Shown here: in pieces, positions 1-7,135 of the stretch
How the letters are laid out: every line of letters begins with the position of its first letter
Numbering within the stretch: the stretch's first letter is position 1
Assembly (NCBI GenBank): GCA_963798855.1
Contig: CAWCUU010000001.1
Coordinates: 62,001-126,000 of the forward strand
Direction of reading: 5' to 3'
Origin: CAWCUU01 sp963798855
Lineage (GTDB): Bacteria; Gemmatimonadota; Gemmatimonadetes; Longimicrobiales; RSA9
Length of the DNA stretch: 64,000 nucleotides
Translations under genes and position numbers: made by a program
The notes under the pieces: model-generated
Databases searched by the model: none
Told to the model about the DNA's origin: nothing
The model's input: the letters and a program-made list of their open reading frames with translations, nothing else

Positions 1-1197
1 GTTGAAATCGTGGGCGATGCCGCTGGCCATGCGTCCCACTGCCTCCAGCTTCTGCGCCTGGCGGAACTGCTCCTCCAGCAGGCGGCTCTCCGTGATGTCG
101 TGACCGGTGAGCACGACGCCTCCCACGGCAGGGTGCCCCAGCAGGTTCTGTCCGCGCACGCTCAGCCACCGCCAGCCGCCCTCCCGGTGGCGCACCCGCA
201 TCTGAGCGGAGATCGGCAAGGGCGCTCCCGATTCGAGCAGGTGCTCGAAGGCCGCCCGTGCCTCGGCCCGGTCCTCGGGGTGTACGTGGTCGAAGAAGTC
301 GTCGCCGTGACGACCTTGCCCGCCCCAGCCGAGCGTGGCCGCCGCGGAGGGGCTCTCGTAGTGGATCCTGCCCCGTGCGTCCACGACGGAGATGATGTCG
401 GTCGTGCTCTCGACGAGCGCGCGAAGGCGCTCCTCGCTGTGGCGCAGCTCTTCGGAGGCGCGCTGCAGATCGGCCTGGCGGAGCTCGAGCTCCGACGCCT
501 TGTCGCGGAGCTGCCCGTTCGATCGCTCGAGCGCTGCGGCCGTGTCCCGACGCTCGCGCGCATACGCGCCGAGGATCATCGCAAGACCCGCGGCGAGCAG
601 GACGGCGAGCGCCGAGCCGCCGAACAGGATCCAGAGCACGACCGTGGAACGGTTGCGGAGCAGCGCGGCCTGGGCCGTGAGCTCCCCTTCCTCGCTCGCC
701 ACGCGCGCCCGGGCGAGGGCGCGCAGCCCGTCGATCTCCGTCGTGCCCGAAGCCGGATCCACCGCGCGCGTCGCCTCGGCGATGCCCACCCGGCGGCGCA
801 GATGCATGCTCAGCTCGAGCCGCTCCAGGCGGGACTCGATGGTGCGCTCGAGGCGCCGCGCCGCGATGGTGTCATCGACGTCCCGGCCGACGTGCCTCAT
901 CGCCAGCAGATCGGCCTTCAGCCGGCGCACCGACTGCTGATACTCGACGTCGAACGCGCTGTCGCCGGTCAGGAGGAAATCGCGCTGCGCCATCTCGGCC
1001 TCGGCCATACGCGAGATGGCGCGCTCGGACGTCTCGATCACGCGATGGTGCGTCTCCACGCCGGCGAGCGCCTCGCGCTCCGCCCGCATCGAGAGCAGGA
1101 CGAGCGCGGCGAAGAGGAGCACGATCGCGAAGGAAGCCGCGACGAGCCCGGCCCGGACCGCCTTCCCCGGAAGCAGCCTCGATCGATCCAATCCCAC
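1..1197 (-). CDS. Sensor histidine kinase with CHASE3 and PAS domains (3' end outside window)
   Basis: The frame read on the minus strand from GTG 1197 stays open for 399 codons and leaves the window. After a short basic start comes a hydrophobic membrane segment (about residues 17-38), then a CHASE3-like sensor region with the typical QRDFLLTGD motif near 961-1020, a coiled linker rich in E, L and R, a PAS domain (about 120-440), and finally the HisKA H-box GIAHDFN at the very edge. The phospho-accepting histidine is therefore present but the ATPase domain is not visible. The start lies 2 nt downstream of the LuxR gene's stop, so both are probably one transcript with the regulator first. No receiver protein is visible nearby. 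The GTG start is the first after the upstream stop; TTG 1191 is an alternative. Confidence 0.85.
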   Translation of the reverse strand, partial: MGLDRSRLLPGKAVRAGLVAASFAIVLLFAALVLLSMRAEREALAGVETHHRVIETSERAISRMAEAEMAQRDFLLTGDSAFDVEYQQSVRRLKADLLAMRHVGRDVDDTIAARRLERTIESRLERLELSMHLRRRVGIAEATRAVDPASGTTEIDGLRALARARVASEEGELTAQAALLRNRSTVVLWILFGGSALAVLLAAGLAMILGAYARERRDTAAALERSNGQLRDKASELELRQADLQRASEELRHSEERLRALVESTTDIISVVDARGRIHYESPSAAATLGWGGQGRHGDDFFDHVHPEDRAEARAAFEHLLESGAPLPISAQMRVRHREGGWRWLSVRGQNLLGHPAVGGVVLTGHDITESRLLEEQFRQAQKLEAVGRMASGIAHDFN

Positions 1198-1198
1198 C

Positions 1199-1699
1199 TC
1201 AGGCGACGTTCAGGCTCACGTCGGTCGAGCGCGCCCACGCCCGCGAGGCGGCAGAGAGCAGCGCATCCCGTACGTCGAGTCGGCTGTTCAAGCCGATCTT
1301 CTGGAGCACCTTCTCGGTGTGGCGGCGGGCGGTGTGCTCGCTGATGAAGAGGCTGCTCGCGATTTCGCTGTTGCGCTTGCGGTCGGCCAGCAGCAGGGCC
1401 ACCTCCGCCTCCCGCTCGGTGAGGCCGAAGCGCTTCTGGATGCCCCGCACGCTCGGCACGTCGGGCGTCTCCTCTTCCACGGCGATCACGAGCAGCACGG
1501 GGCGAGCGCCCTGCGCCGGCAGCTCGTGGAAGCTGGCGCGGTAGCGACCCGCCTCGGTCTTCACCTCGGCGCCCACCATGGCCGAGAGGTCGCCGCCGCC
1601 GAGACGGCTCTCCAGAATCGCCTGGACTCGCCTCCACAGCCCCGGCGCCAGGGCGGGGGGCGTGATCGGCTCGCTTCCGGGGAGATGGTCACTGGACAT
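1199..1699 (-). CDS. LuxR-type (GerE helix-turn-helix) transcriptional regulator
   Basis: A 166-residue protein whose C-terminal third is a classic LuxR/GerE DNA-binding domain: FGLTEREAEVALLLADRKRN followed by the recognition helix region SEHTARRHTEKVLQKIGLNS. The N-terminal part has no receiver aspartate and resembles a degenerate PAS-like sensory domain (alternating strands around 'GRYRASFHELP'). ATG 1699 was chosen because it begins just before the conserved region; the frame is open further upstream but that part is low in hydrophobic content and looks like arginine-rich shadow translation. It is followed almost directly by the histidine kinase, which suggests a joint signalling unit, though without a phosphorylatable receiver the link is an inference. 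Confidence 0.82.
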   Translation of the reverse strand: MSSDHLPGSEPITPPALAPGLWRRVQAILESRLGGGDLSAMVGAEVKTEAGRYRASFHELPAQGARPVLLVIAVEEETPDVPSVRGIQKRFGLTEREAEVALLLADRKRNSEIASSLFISEHTARRHTEKVLQKIGLNSRLDVRDALLSAASRAWARSTDVSLNVA

Positions 1700-1717
1700 T
1701 CGACGCCTCGGGCTTCG

Positions 1718-1741
1718 GGTTCGACCGACGGTTCGACCGAA
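1718..1741. promoter_or_regulatory. Direct repeat with dyad core upstream of the LuxR gene
   Basis: Two adjacent 12-bp copies, GGTTCGACCGAC and GGTTCGACCGAA, each holding the small palindrome CGGT-n3-ACCG, end about 19 bp before the LuxR-type start codon at 1699. The position suggests an operator, possibly autoregulatory; this is inference from placement and symmetry only. Confidence 0.35.
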
Positions 1742-1975
1742 GGCTACACGGCGGCTCTCACCCGGGGCTGATCCCGAATCACCTCGCAGGTGACGCGTGC
1801 GCACGTGAGGCGAAAAGCCCGCATGGAGCGGGGATCCGGCGGTGCGTCCCGCGGTCTCCAATGCGTGCGAGATGAGACGCCTGGTGAAATAGGGCGTTTC
1901 TGCCAATGCGCGGAGGGCGGCGGGAGGCCATCGTTGTGCGTCGACCGAGGTGCCACCCCCCTGCCGGAGGTTGTA

Positions 1976-2137
1976 ATGCGGCTGTTCACGAAGGTCCTGT
2001 TCGGATTCGCACTGCTCGGAGTCCTCTCGGCGGCCGGCTGCTCCGGCGCGCACGATCCGACCGCACCGGCGCTCCGGCCGCAGGCCGATGGCAACCCCGT
2101 CTGCGTGATGATCGACGGTCATTGGTACTGCAACTGA
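1976..2137 (+). CDS. Small predicted lipoprotein, 53 residues
   Basis: ATG 1976 has a good ribosome binding site (CCGGAGG about 6 nt upstream). The protein starts with a compact lipoprotein signal: basic MRLFTK, a hydrophobic stretch, then the lipobox LSAAGC ending at Cys22. The mature chain is only about 32 residues, with a proline/alanine-rich tether and a C-terminal cluster NPVCVMIDGHWYCN containing two more cysteines and two aromatic residues. I recognise no family. It sits alone, converging on the BTAD regulator. Signal, ribosome binding site and cysteine-rich end make it a likely real gene, but function is unknown. Confidence 0.65.
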   Translation: MRLFTKVLFGFALLGVLSAAGCSGAHDPTAPALRPQADGNPVCVMIDGHWYCN

Positions 2138-2189
2138 GCAGAGCGCCCGGACGAGGGGGCGGAGGCCGGCCGTGACGCCGGCTTCCGGT

Positions 2190-4628
2190 TCAGTCTGAGG
2201 GGCCGAGGGCGACGTCACTCCGTGAGCGAAGGCGCTCGATCTCTGTCGTCGTGAGCTGAAACCTGCGACTGGACAGCAGGCCCTCGGTACGCCCTGGGCG
2301 GCCCTCGAGATACGGGCGGAGCAGTCGGAGCGCGGAGGCGCGCTGGCCGAGTGCCAGGCGGACCTCGGCCTCGTGGCTCGACAGCTCGGAGTCCGAACCG
2401 CCCGCCGCCACGGCACGGTGCATGACGGACTCCGCGCTGTCGCGCATCCCCGCGCGGGCGAGGACGAGCGCCGCCTGCATCTGGAAGATGGCTTCGGCAC
2501 GCTCGGCGAAGGCGGAGGGTAGCCGAGCGGATCGGATCAGCGCCCACGCGGAATCGACCGTCGCGCGATCGATCTTCGTCTTCCACGAGAGCACGCTGAG
2601 CCCGCACGAGACGGCCGGCGCGCTGCCCGGGAACCGCGCCTCGGACTCCCCGCACCACTTCTTTGCGGCCTCATCGTCACCGACTTCGTACGCCCCTGTG
2701 AAGAGCCGGCTGAGGATGTCGAGCGGGTTCTCCAGATACGGATCGGAGCGGAAGGCGTGGTCCGCCGCGAGGTAGGAGCCGGCGAAGTCGCCGCGGGCGT
2801 ACAGGATGTCGCTGAGCAGCGTCCACGCGGACGCGCGCCTCGAGTTCAGGCTGACCGCCGTGCGCAGGTCCCTCTCCGCGGCCGCCAGCACGTCCGGCGT
2901 CGAGTCCGCGGGAACGTGCCCGAGGACGGCCTTGAAGTAACGCGCAGAGCCACGCACCTCCCGCGCGCGGGCGCCGTTCGGATCGACGCGGATCGCGCGC
3001 GTGCTGTGCCGGACCGCCTCATCGAACGCCGCGCCGGCCGAGGCGGGAGCGTCGAACAGCGCGGTCCACGCATGCTGGTACGCCACCGAGGCGCGCTCCA
3101 GCGGCGGCGCGGCCCAGCCGCTGTCCGCAGCTTCTGCGAGCGCCAGCAGCGAGTCCGCGATCGCGAGCGCGCGCCGGGCGGACGGAATGCTTCCGGCGTG
3201 CCAGAGGTCCACGCCGGTCTCGAGGCTGCCCTCTCCGTCCTCGAAGTATCTCCACGCCGGCAGCGACCGCGTCCCCGACATCGCCTCCCGCAGCCGGACC
3301 TCCCGGCCGAGCCGCTGACGCATGAAGCCGGACAGCGAATCCGCCAGCGCGTCTGCCAGATTCCGGGCGCCGCCGATCGGGCGCTGTGCCGACCGCCCGG
3401 CGATGACGGTGCCCGATTCCTCGTCCAGTAGCCGGATGCTGGCGCGCACGCTGTCGCCGGCCTGCGCGACCTCGCCCGTGGCGCGGAAGTCCGGCGCGAC
3501 GACGCTGGTGCCCTTCGGATCGTCGGCCGGCGGCCCACCGAGCGCCACCCGGATGCCCTCGACGCCCGCCAGCCGGTCGACGAGCCCCGACGTGATCGCG
3601 TGCGAGAGACCGCTCAGCCTCTGATCGCGCGTCAGATCCGCCAGCGGCTCGATGTCGATGGCCACATCGGCGGTCGCCCTGAAGTTCAACTTCGGAGCGT
3701 CCGGACGCGTCCGCCTCCAGGTGTACAATCCGACCGCCGACACGATCAGCGATGCGACCACGCCCACCAGAAGCCGGAGCCGGCGGCGCGCCCCCTGCGG
3801 CGACGGTCCCGACCCCACTGCGCCGGTCGCGGGGGCCTCCGCCGATGCGCCGACGGCCGTCGTGGGCGCCAGGGTGACCGCCGACTGCATCGGCCGTCGC
3901 AGACGCGCCTCCGTCGCCGCCGCACGACACCGCGCCGCCAGCGCCCGAAGCTCCGCCGTCGGCTCCAGCCCGTACTCGGCCGACAGCCTCGACTCGTACC
4001 GATCGAACAGCTGCAGCGCGCTCGCCGGATCACCGGCGCCTTCGATCGCCTCCACCAGCGATCGGATCGTCAGCTCGTCCTCCGCCAGGCCGGCCGCCCT
4101 GAACGCCCAGCGCGCCGCCTCGGCGTTCTCGCCGAGCTGCACCGAGCGGATGCACAGCCGGCACGCGGCGTCCGCCGCGGCCCGCCGCAGTCGGTTGCGC
4201 TCGCGCTCGAGCCAGTCCTCGAAGTCCCGGGCACCTTCGACGTAGAAGCCGGGGAGGAGATCCCCCGTGTACAGCGCCACGGCCTCCGCCTCCGAGCCCG
4301 CCTCCAGCGCTGCTTCGAAGGCCGCGGCGTCGCACCAGACCCGATCGGCTCCCAGCGAGAGACGTCCCCCTCGACTCACGACGACGTCCTGGCCCAGGTG
4401 CTTGCGCAGGTGGTGGAGCGTCTGGTTCAACGCGCCCCGCCCGCGCGACTCGTCCTGGTCCGGCCAGAATAGCCCGAGCAGCGTTTCCCGGCTGACGGAG
4501 CGGCCCGGTCCCGCCAGCGCCAGACGCAGCAGAACGGCGAGCCGCTTCGGCTGTCGCAGGACGTTGCGAGCCGCTTCGGCATCGGCGCCCGATAGCTCGA
4601 GCGCTCCGAACGTGACGAGCCGAATCAT
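2190..4628 (-). CDS. Membrane-anchored SARP/BTAD transcriptional regulator with TPR-like C-terminus
   Basis: 812 residues. The first ~95 residues form an OmpR/SARP-type winged helix (MIRLVTFGALELSG... with 'RALNQTLHHLRKHLG'-like helices), followed by a bacterial transcriptional activation (BTAD) domain to about residue 240. After a proline/alanine linker comes one transmembrane helix (around 285-305, LLVGVVASLIVSAVGLYTW). The C-terminal half begins with a TolB-N-like segment (IDIEPLADL...) and continues into alanine-rich helical repeats resembling TPRs. The layout puts the DNA-binding part in the cytoplasm and the sensor/TPR part beyond the membrane. Such one-component regulators are abundant in Gemmatimonadota, so targets cannot be guessed. 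The start at 4628 matches the conserved beginning of the DNA-binding domain. Confidence 0.85.
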   Translation of the reverse strand: MIRLVTFGALELSGADAEAARNVLRQPKRLAVLLRLALAGPGRSVSRETLLGLFWPDQDESRGRGALNQTLHHLRKHLGQDVVVSRGGRLSLGADRVWCDAAAFEAALEAGSEAEAVALYTGDLLPGFYVEGARDFEDWLERERNRLRRAAADAACRLCIRSVQLGENAEAARWAFRAAGLAEDELTIRSLVEAIEGAGDPASALQLFDRYESRLSAEYGLEPTAELRALAARCRAAATEARLRRPMQSAVTLAPTTAVGASAEAPATGAVGSGPSPQGARRRLRLLVGVVASLIVSAVGLYTWRRTRPDAPKLNFRATADVAIDIEPLADLTRDQRLSGLSHAITSGLVDRLAGVEGIRVALGGPPADDPKGTSVVAPDFRATGEVAQAGDSVRASIRLLDEESGTVIAGRSAQRPIGGARNLADALADSLSGFMRQRLGREVRLREAMSGTRSLPAWRYFEDGEGSLETGVDLWHAGSIPSARRALAIADSLLALAEAADSGWAAPPLERASVAYQHAWTALFDAPASAGAAFDEAVRHSTRAIRVDPNGARAREVRGSARYFKAVLGHVPADSTPDVLAAAERDLRTAVSLNSRRASAWTLLSDILYARGDFAGSYLAADHAFRSDPYLENPLDILSRLFTGAYEVGDDEAAKKWCGESEARFPGSAPAVSCGLSVLSWKTKIDRATVDSAWALIRSARLPSAFAERAEAIFQMQAALVLARAGMRDSAESVMHRAVAAGGSDSELSSHEAEVRLALGQRASALRLLRPYLEGRPGRTEGLLSSRRFQLTTTEIERLRSRSDVALGPSD

Positions 4629-4682
4629 CGGCGACGAATACCTCTGCAGGCTTTGACGAGAGTCGCAGATTCCAATGGTAGT

Positions 4683-4905
4683 CGAGGGCGAGGGCTGGGG
4701 CTAGGGCTACACCCACTAGGGCGAGGGCGGGGGCGAGGGCGGGGCGAGGGCTACACCAACTAGGGCGAGGGCGGGGGCGAGGGCGAGGGCGAGGGTACAC
4801 CAACGAGGGCGAGGGCGAGGGCTACACCCACGAGGACGAGGGCGAGGGCTACACCCACGAGGGCGAGGGCGAGGGCGAGGGTACACCTACGAGGGCAAGG
4901 GCGTG
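4683..4905. repeat. Compound G-rich tandem repeat (GGGCGA hexamers with TACACC spacers)
   Basis: Fills most of the 379-bp gap between the divergent BTAD regulator and MFS exporter. Runs of the hexamer GGGCGA alternate with six copies of a ~13-bp spacer of the form (C/G)TACACC(C/A/T)AC(T/G)AG. The plus strand has many closely spaced G3-G5 runs, so it meets the usual G-quadruplex pattern. Apparent reading frames here are only repeat translations (Ala-Leu-Val or Arg-Ala) and are not genes. Confidence 0.9.
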
Positions 4906-4940
4906 GCGATTGACGCGGGGGCACAGCGGCGGCAGATTTG

Positions 4941-4960
4941 CTGACCGGCCGGTCGGTCAG
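4941..4960. promoter_or_regulatory. TetR-type operator upstream of the MFS-tetR pair
   Basis: CTGACCGGCCGGTCGGTCAG is a 20-bp palindrome with a single mismatched base pair (8/13). The core resembles the ACCGACCGGTCGGT half-sites common in front of TetR-controlled exporters. It lies 47 bp before the exporter start codon, the expected place for a repressor site. Binding by the TetR at 6441 is inference. Confidence 0.75.
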
Positions 4961-5007
4961 TCGCGCAGACGCCGATCCGGCACTGCAACCGACGACGAGA
5001 CAAAGGC

Positions 5008-6438
5008 ATGGACGAGAGGAACGAGACACGACGCCGGAACCGGCTGCTCGGACTGCTGTTCACGGGCGTGCTGATGGCCGCGCTGGACATCGCGATCATC
5101 GGCCCGGCCCTGCCCGCGATTCGCCGCGCGTTCGGCGTGGACGATCGAGCGGCGGCGTGGATCCTGAGCATCTACGTGCTGTTCAATCTGATCGGCACAC
5201 CACTGATGGCGAAGCTGTCGGACCGCTTCGGTCGCCGCGCGGTCTACGTGGCCGACGTGTCGATCTTCGCGCTGGGCTCGCTGGTAGTGGCGCTGTCGCC
5301 GGCGTTCTGGGTGTTGCTGGTCGGACGGGCGGTGCAGGGGCTGGGTTCGGGCGGCATCTTCCCGGTGGCGAGCGCGGTGATCGGGGATGTGTTCCCGGTG
5401 GAGCGCCGGGGGCGGGCTCTGGGGCTGATCGGCGCGGTGTTCGGCATCGCGTTCCTGGTCGGCCCGATCCTCGGTGGGCTGCTGCTGATGATCGGCTGGC
5501 CGCTGCTGTTCCTGGTCAACCTGCCGATCGCGGCGGTCGTGATCGTGGCCAGCCTGAGGCTGCTGCCGTCGGGTGGAGGCGCGGGTCGGGCGTTCGACGG
5601 AGCAGGGATGGTCCTGCTCACGGCGGTGCTCGCCTCGCTGGCCTACGGGCTGAATCGGGTCGACGCCTCGCGATTTCTCGAGAGTGTCGCCACGACGTCG
5701 GTATGGCCCTTCCTCGTTGTGGCCGTCGTTCTGGCGCCGCTGTTCTGGCTGGTCGAGCGGCGTGCCCGCGATCCGGTCGTGCGGCCGGCGCTGTTCGGGT
5801 CGCGGCAGGTGGTGCTGGCGAGCGGGCTCGCGCTGGGCGCGGGGCTGAGCGAGTCGTCCATCGTCTTCGTGCCGGCACTGCTGGTCTCGTCCTTCGGCGT
5901 GAGCGCGTCGACGGCGGCGTTCATGCTGCTGCCGATCGTGTTCGCAATGGCGGTCGGGGCCCCGGTGTCGGGGCGGGTGCTGGACCGGCGGGGCTCGCGC
6001 GTGGTGGTGGTGGTGGGAACGGCGCTGATCGGTGGCGGAATGCTGCTGGTCAGCTTCTTCCCGGCGACGCTCGGCCTGTTCTACGCGGCGGGGCTGCTGA
6101 TCGGGATCGGGCTCGCCGCGCTGCTGGGCTCGTCGCTGCGCTACGTGATGCTGAACGAGGCGCCGGCGAGCGAGCGTGCCTCCGCGCAGGGGATCCTGAC
6201 GGTCTTCACGAGCATCGGGCAGCTGGTGGGCGCGGCGCTGGTGGGGGCGCTGGTCGCATCGCACGGTGGTGGCAGCGCGGGGTTCAGCCTGGCGTTCCTC
6301 GTGGTCGGAGCGGTCATGTTCGCGCTCGCGCTGTTGTCGCTCGGGCTGAAGGGGCGGCAGGAGGAGCTGGCGACGGTGCGCGGCCACGAGGCGGGGCCGG
6401 CGGGTGGGCCTTCCGCGATCGCCACGGCGGAGGCGTGA
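5008..6438 (+). CDS. MFS drug/solute exporter (DHA2, EmrB/QacA-like)
   Basis: 476 residues with about 14 hydrophobic segments, the number typical of DHA2 proton antiporters. The first helix carries LMAALDIAIIGPALPAIRRA and the loop after helix 2 the family motif KLSDRFGRRAVY (motif A). The start MDERNETRRRN is a short basic cytoplasmic N-terminus. A TetR operator lies just upstream and a tetR gene directly downstream, so export of a toxic or signalling compound under ligand-controlled repression is likely. The substrate cannot be predicted. Confidence 0.92.
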   Translation: MDERNETRRRNRLLGLLFTGVLMAALDIAIIGPALPAIRRAFGVDDRAAAWILSIYVLFNLIGTPLMAKLSDRFGRRAVYVADVSIFALGSLVVALSPAFWVLLVGRAVQGLGSGGIFPVASAVIGDVFPVERRGRALGLIGAVFGIAFLVGPILGGLLLMIGWPLLFLVNLPIAAVVIVASLRLLPSGGGAGRAFDGAGMVLLTAVLASLAYGLNRVDASRFLESVATTSVWPFLVVAVVLAPLFWLVERRARDPVVRPALFGSRQVVLASGLALGAGLSESSIVFVPALLVSSFGVSASTAAFMLLPIVFAMAVGAPVSGRVLDRRGSRVVVVVGTALIGGGMLLVSFFPATLGLFYAAGLLIGIGLAALLGSSLRYVMLNEAPASERASAQGILTVFTSIGQLVGAALVGALVASHGGGSAGFSLAFLVVGAVMFALALLSLGLKGRQEELATVRGHEAGPAGGPSAIATAEA

Positions 6439-6440
6439 GC

Positions 6441-7073
6441 GTGGCTTCGAAGGGGCGGAGCGTCGCAGCGTCCGCGGCGGTCGCGGCCGGCAATGCGGCA
6501 GAGACGCGCCGTCAGATCCTCGGCGAGGCCACGCGCGCCTTCGTCGCGACGGGGTACCACGGCGTTTCGATGCGGGAGCTCGCGCAGAGCACCGGCGTGG
6601 CGAAGGCATCGCTGTACTATCACTTCCGGGACAAGGAAGCGCTCTTCCTTGCCGTGCTCGGGGCGGCGCTGGATCGAGTCGAGTCGCTGCTGACGCGCTC
6701 GGACGTGGAGGCCGAGTCCGGGCGGGGAGCGCGGTCGCGGCTCACGGCGTTCGTGGAGGGGCTGCTCGCCTGGCGGCCGGAAGAGCGCGCGGTGATCCGG
6801 CTCGCGAGCCAGGAGATCGGCCACGTCGCGCCGAAGGCGCGGCGCGCGTTCGAACGCGAGTACCGTCGCCGCTTCGTCAACCGCCTCGAGACGATCCTGC
6901 AGGACGCGATCGAGACGGGTGAGCTGCGCCCGCTCGACCCGGCGGTGGCGACGTGGCTCCTGCTCGGCCTGCTCTACCCGCTCACCGCGCCCGGCTTCGA
7001 CGGCCGCAGCCCGCGCGCGCAGCGAACCGCGGAGTTGGCACTGTCTCTTTTCTTCGACGGAGCGGCGGCGTAG
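6441..7073 (+). CDS. TetR/AcrR-family repressor of the adjacent exporter
   Basis: 210 residues. Residues ~20-66 are a TetR helix-turn-helix: ETRRQILGEATRAF, then VSMRELAQSTGVAKASLYYH and the FRDKEALF motif. The C-terminal part is the variable all-helical ligand domain with the common 'LRPLDPAVATWLLLGLLYP' pattern. GTG 6441 was chosen because GGAGG at 6429-6433 sits 7 nt upstream; GTG 6435, overlapping the exporter stop, is the alternative. Co-transcription with the exporter and the palindrome at 4941-4960 suggest it represses its own operon. Confidence 0.88.
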   Translation: MASKGRSVAASAAVAAGNAAETRRQILGEATRAFVATGYHGVSMRELAQSTGVAKASLYYHFRDKEALFLAVLGAALDRVESLLTRSDVEAESGRGARSRLTAFVEGLLAWRPEERAVIRLASQEIGHVAPKARRAFEREYRRRFVNRLETILQDAIETGELRPLDPAVATWLLLGLLYPLTAPGFDGRSPRAQRTAELALSLFFDGAAA

Positions 7074-7098
7074 GGGGAGGAGGGCGCGGAGGGGTTTG

Positions 7099-7133
7099 CA
7101 CCGCGGAGGGCGCGGAGGGCGTCCTCCGCGGTG
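7099..7133. terminator. Hairpin between convergent genes, built from a GCGGAGG repeat
   Basis: CACCGCGGAGG (7099-7109) and CCTCCGCGGTG (7123-7133) are perfect 11-bp complements around a 13-nt loop. The hairpin lies between the tetR stop and the transketolase-like stop, so it could end transcription from both sides. There is no T-tract. The sequence belongs to the GCGGAGG repeat family also seen near 24.4 kb. Confidence 0.55.
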
Positions 7134-7135
7134 AA

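Noticed and set aside
4760..5029. Ala-Leu-Val/Pro-Ser repeat protein on the minus strand
   Set aside because: Pure translation of the G-rich VNTR with no start signal, overlapping the exporter operator and start.
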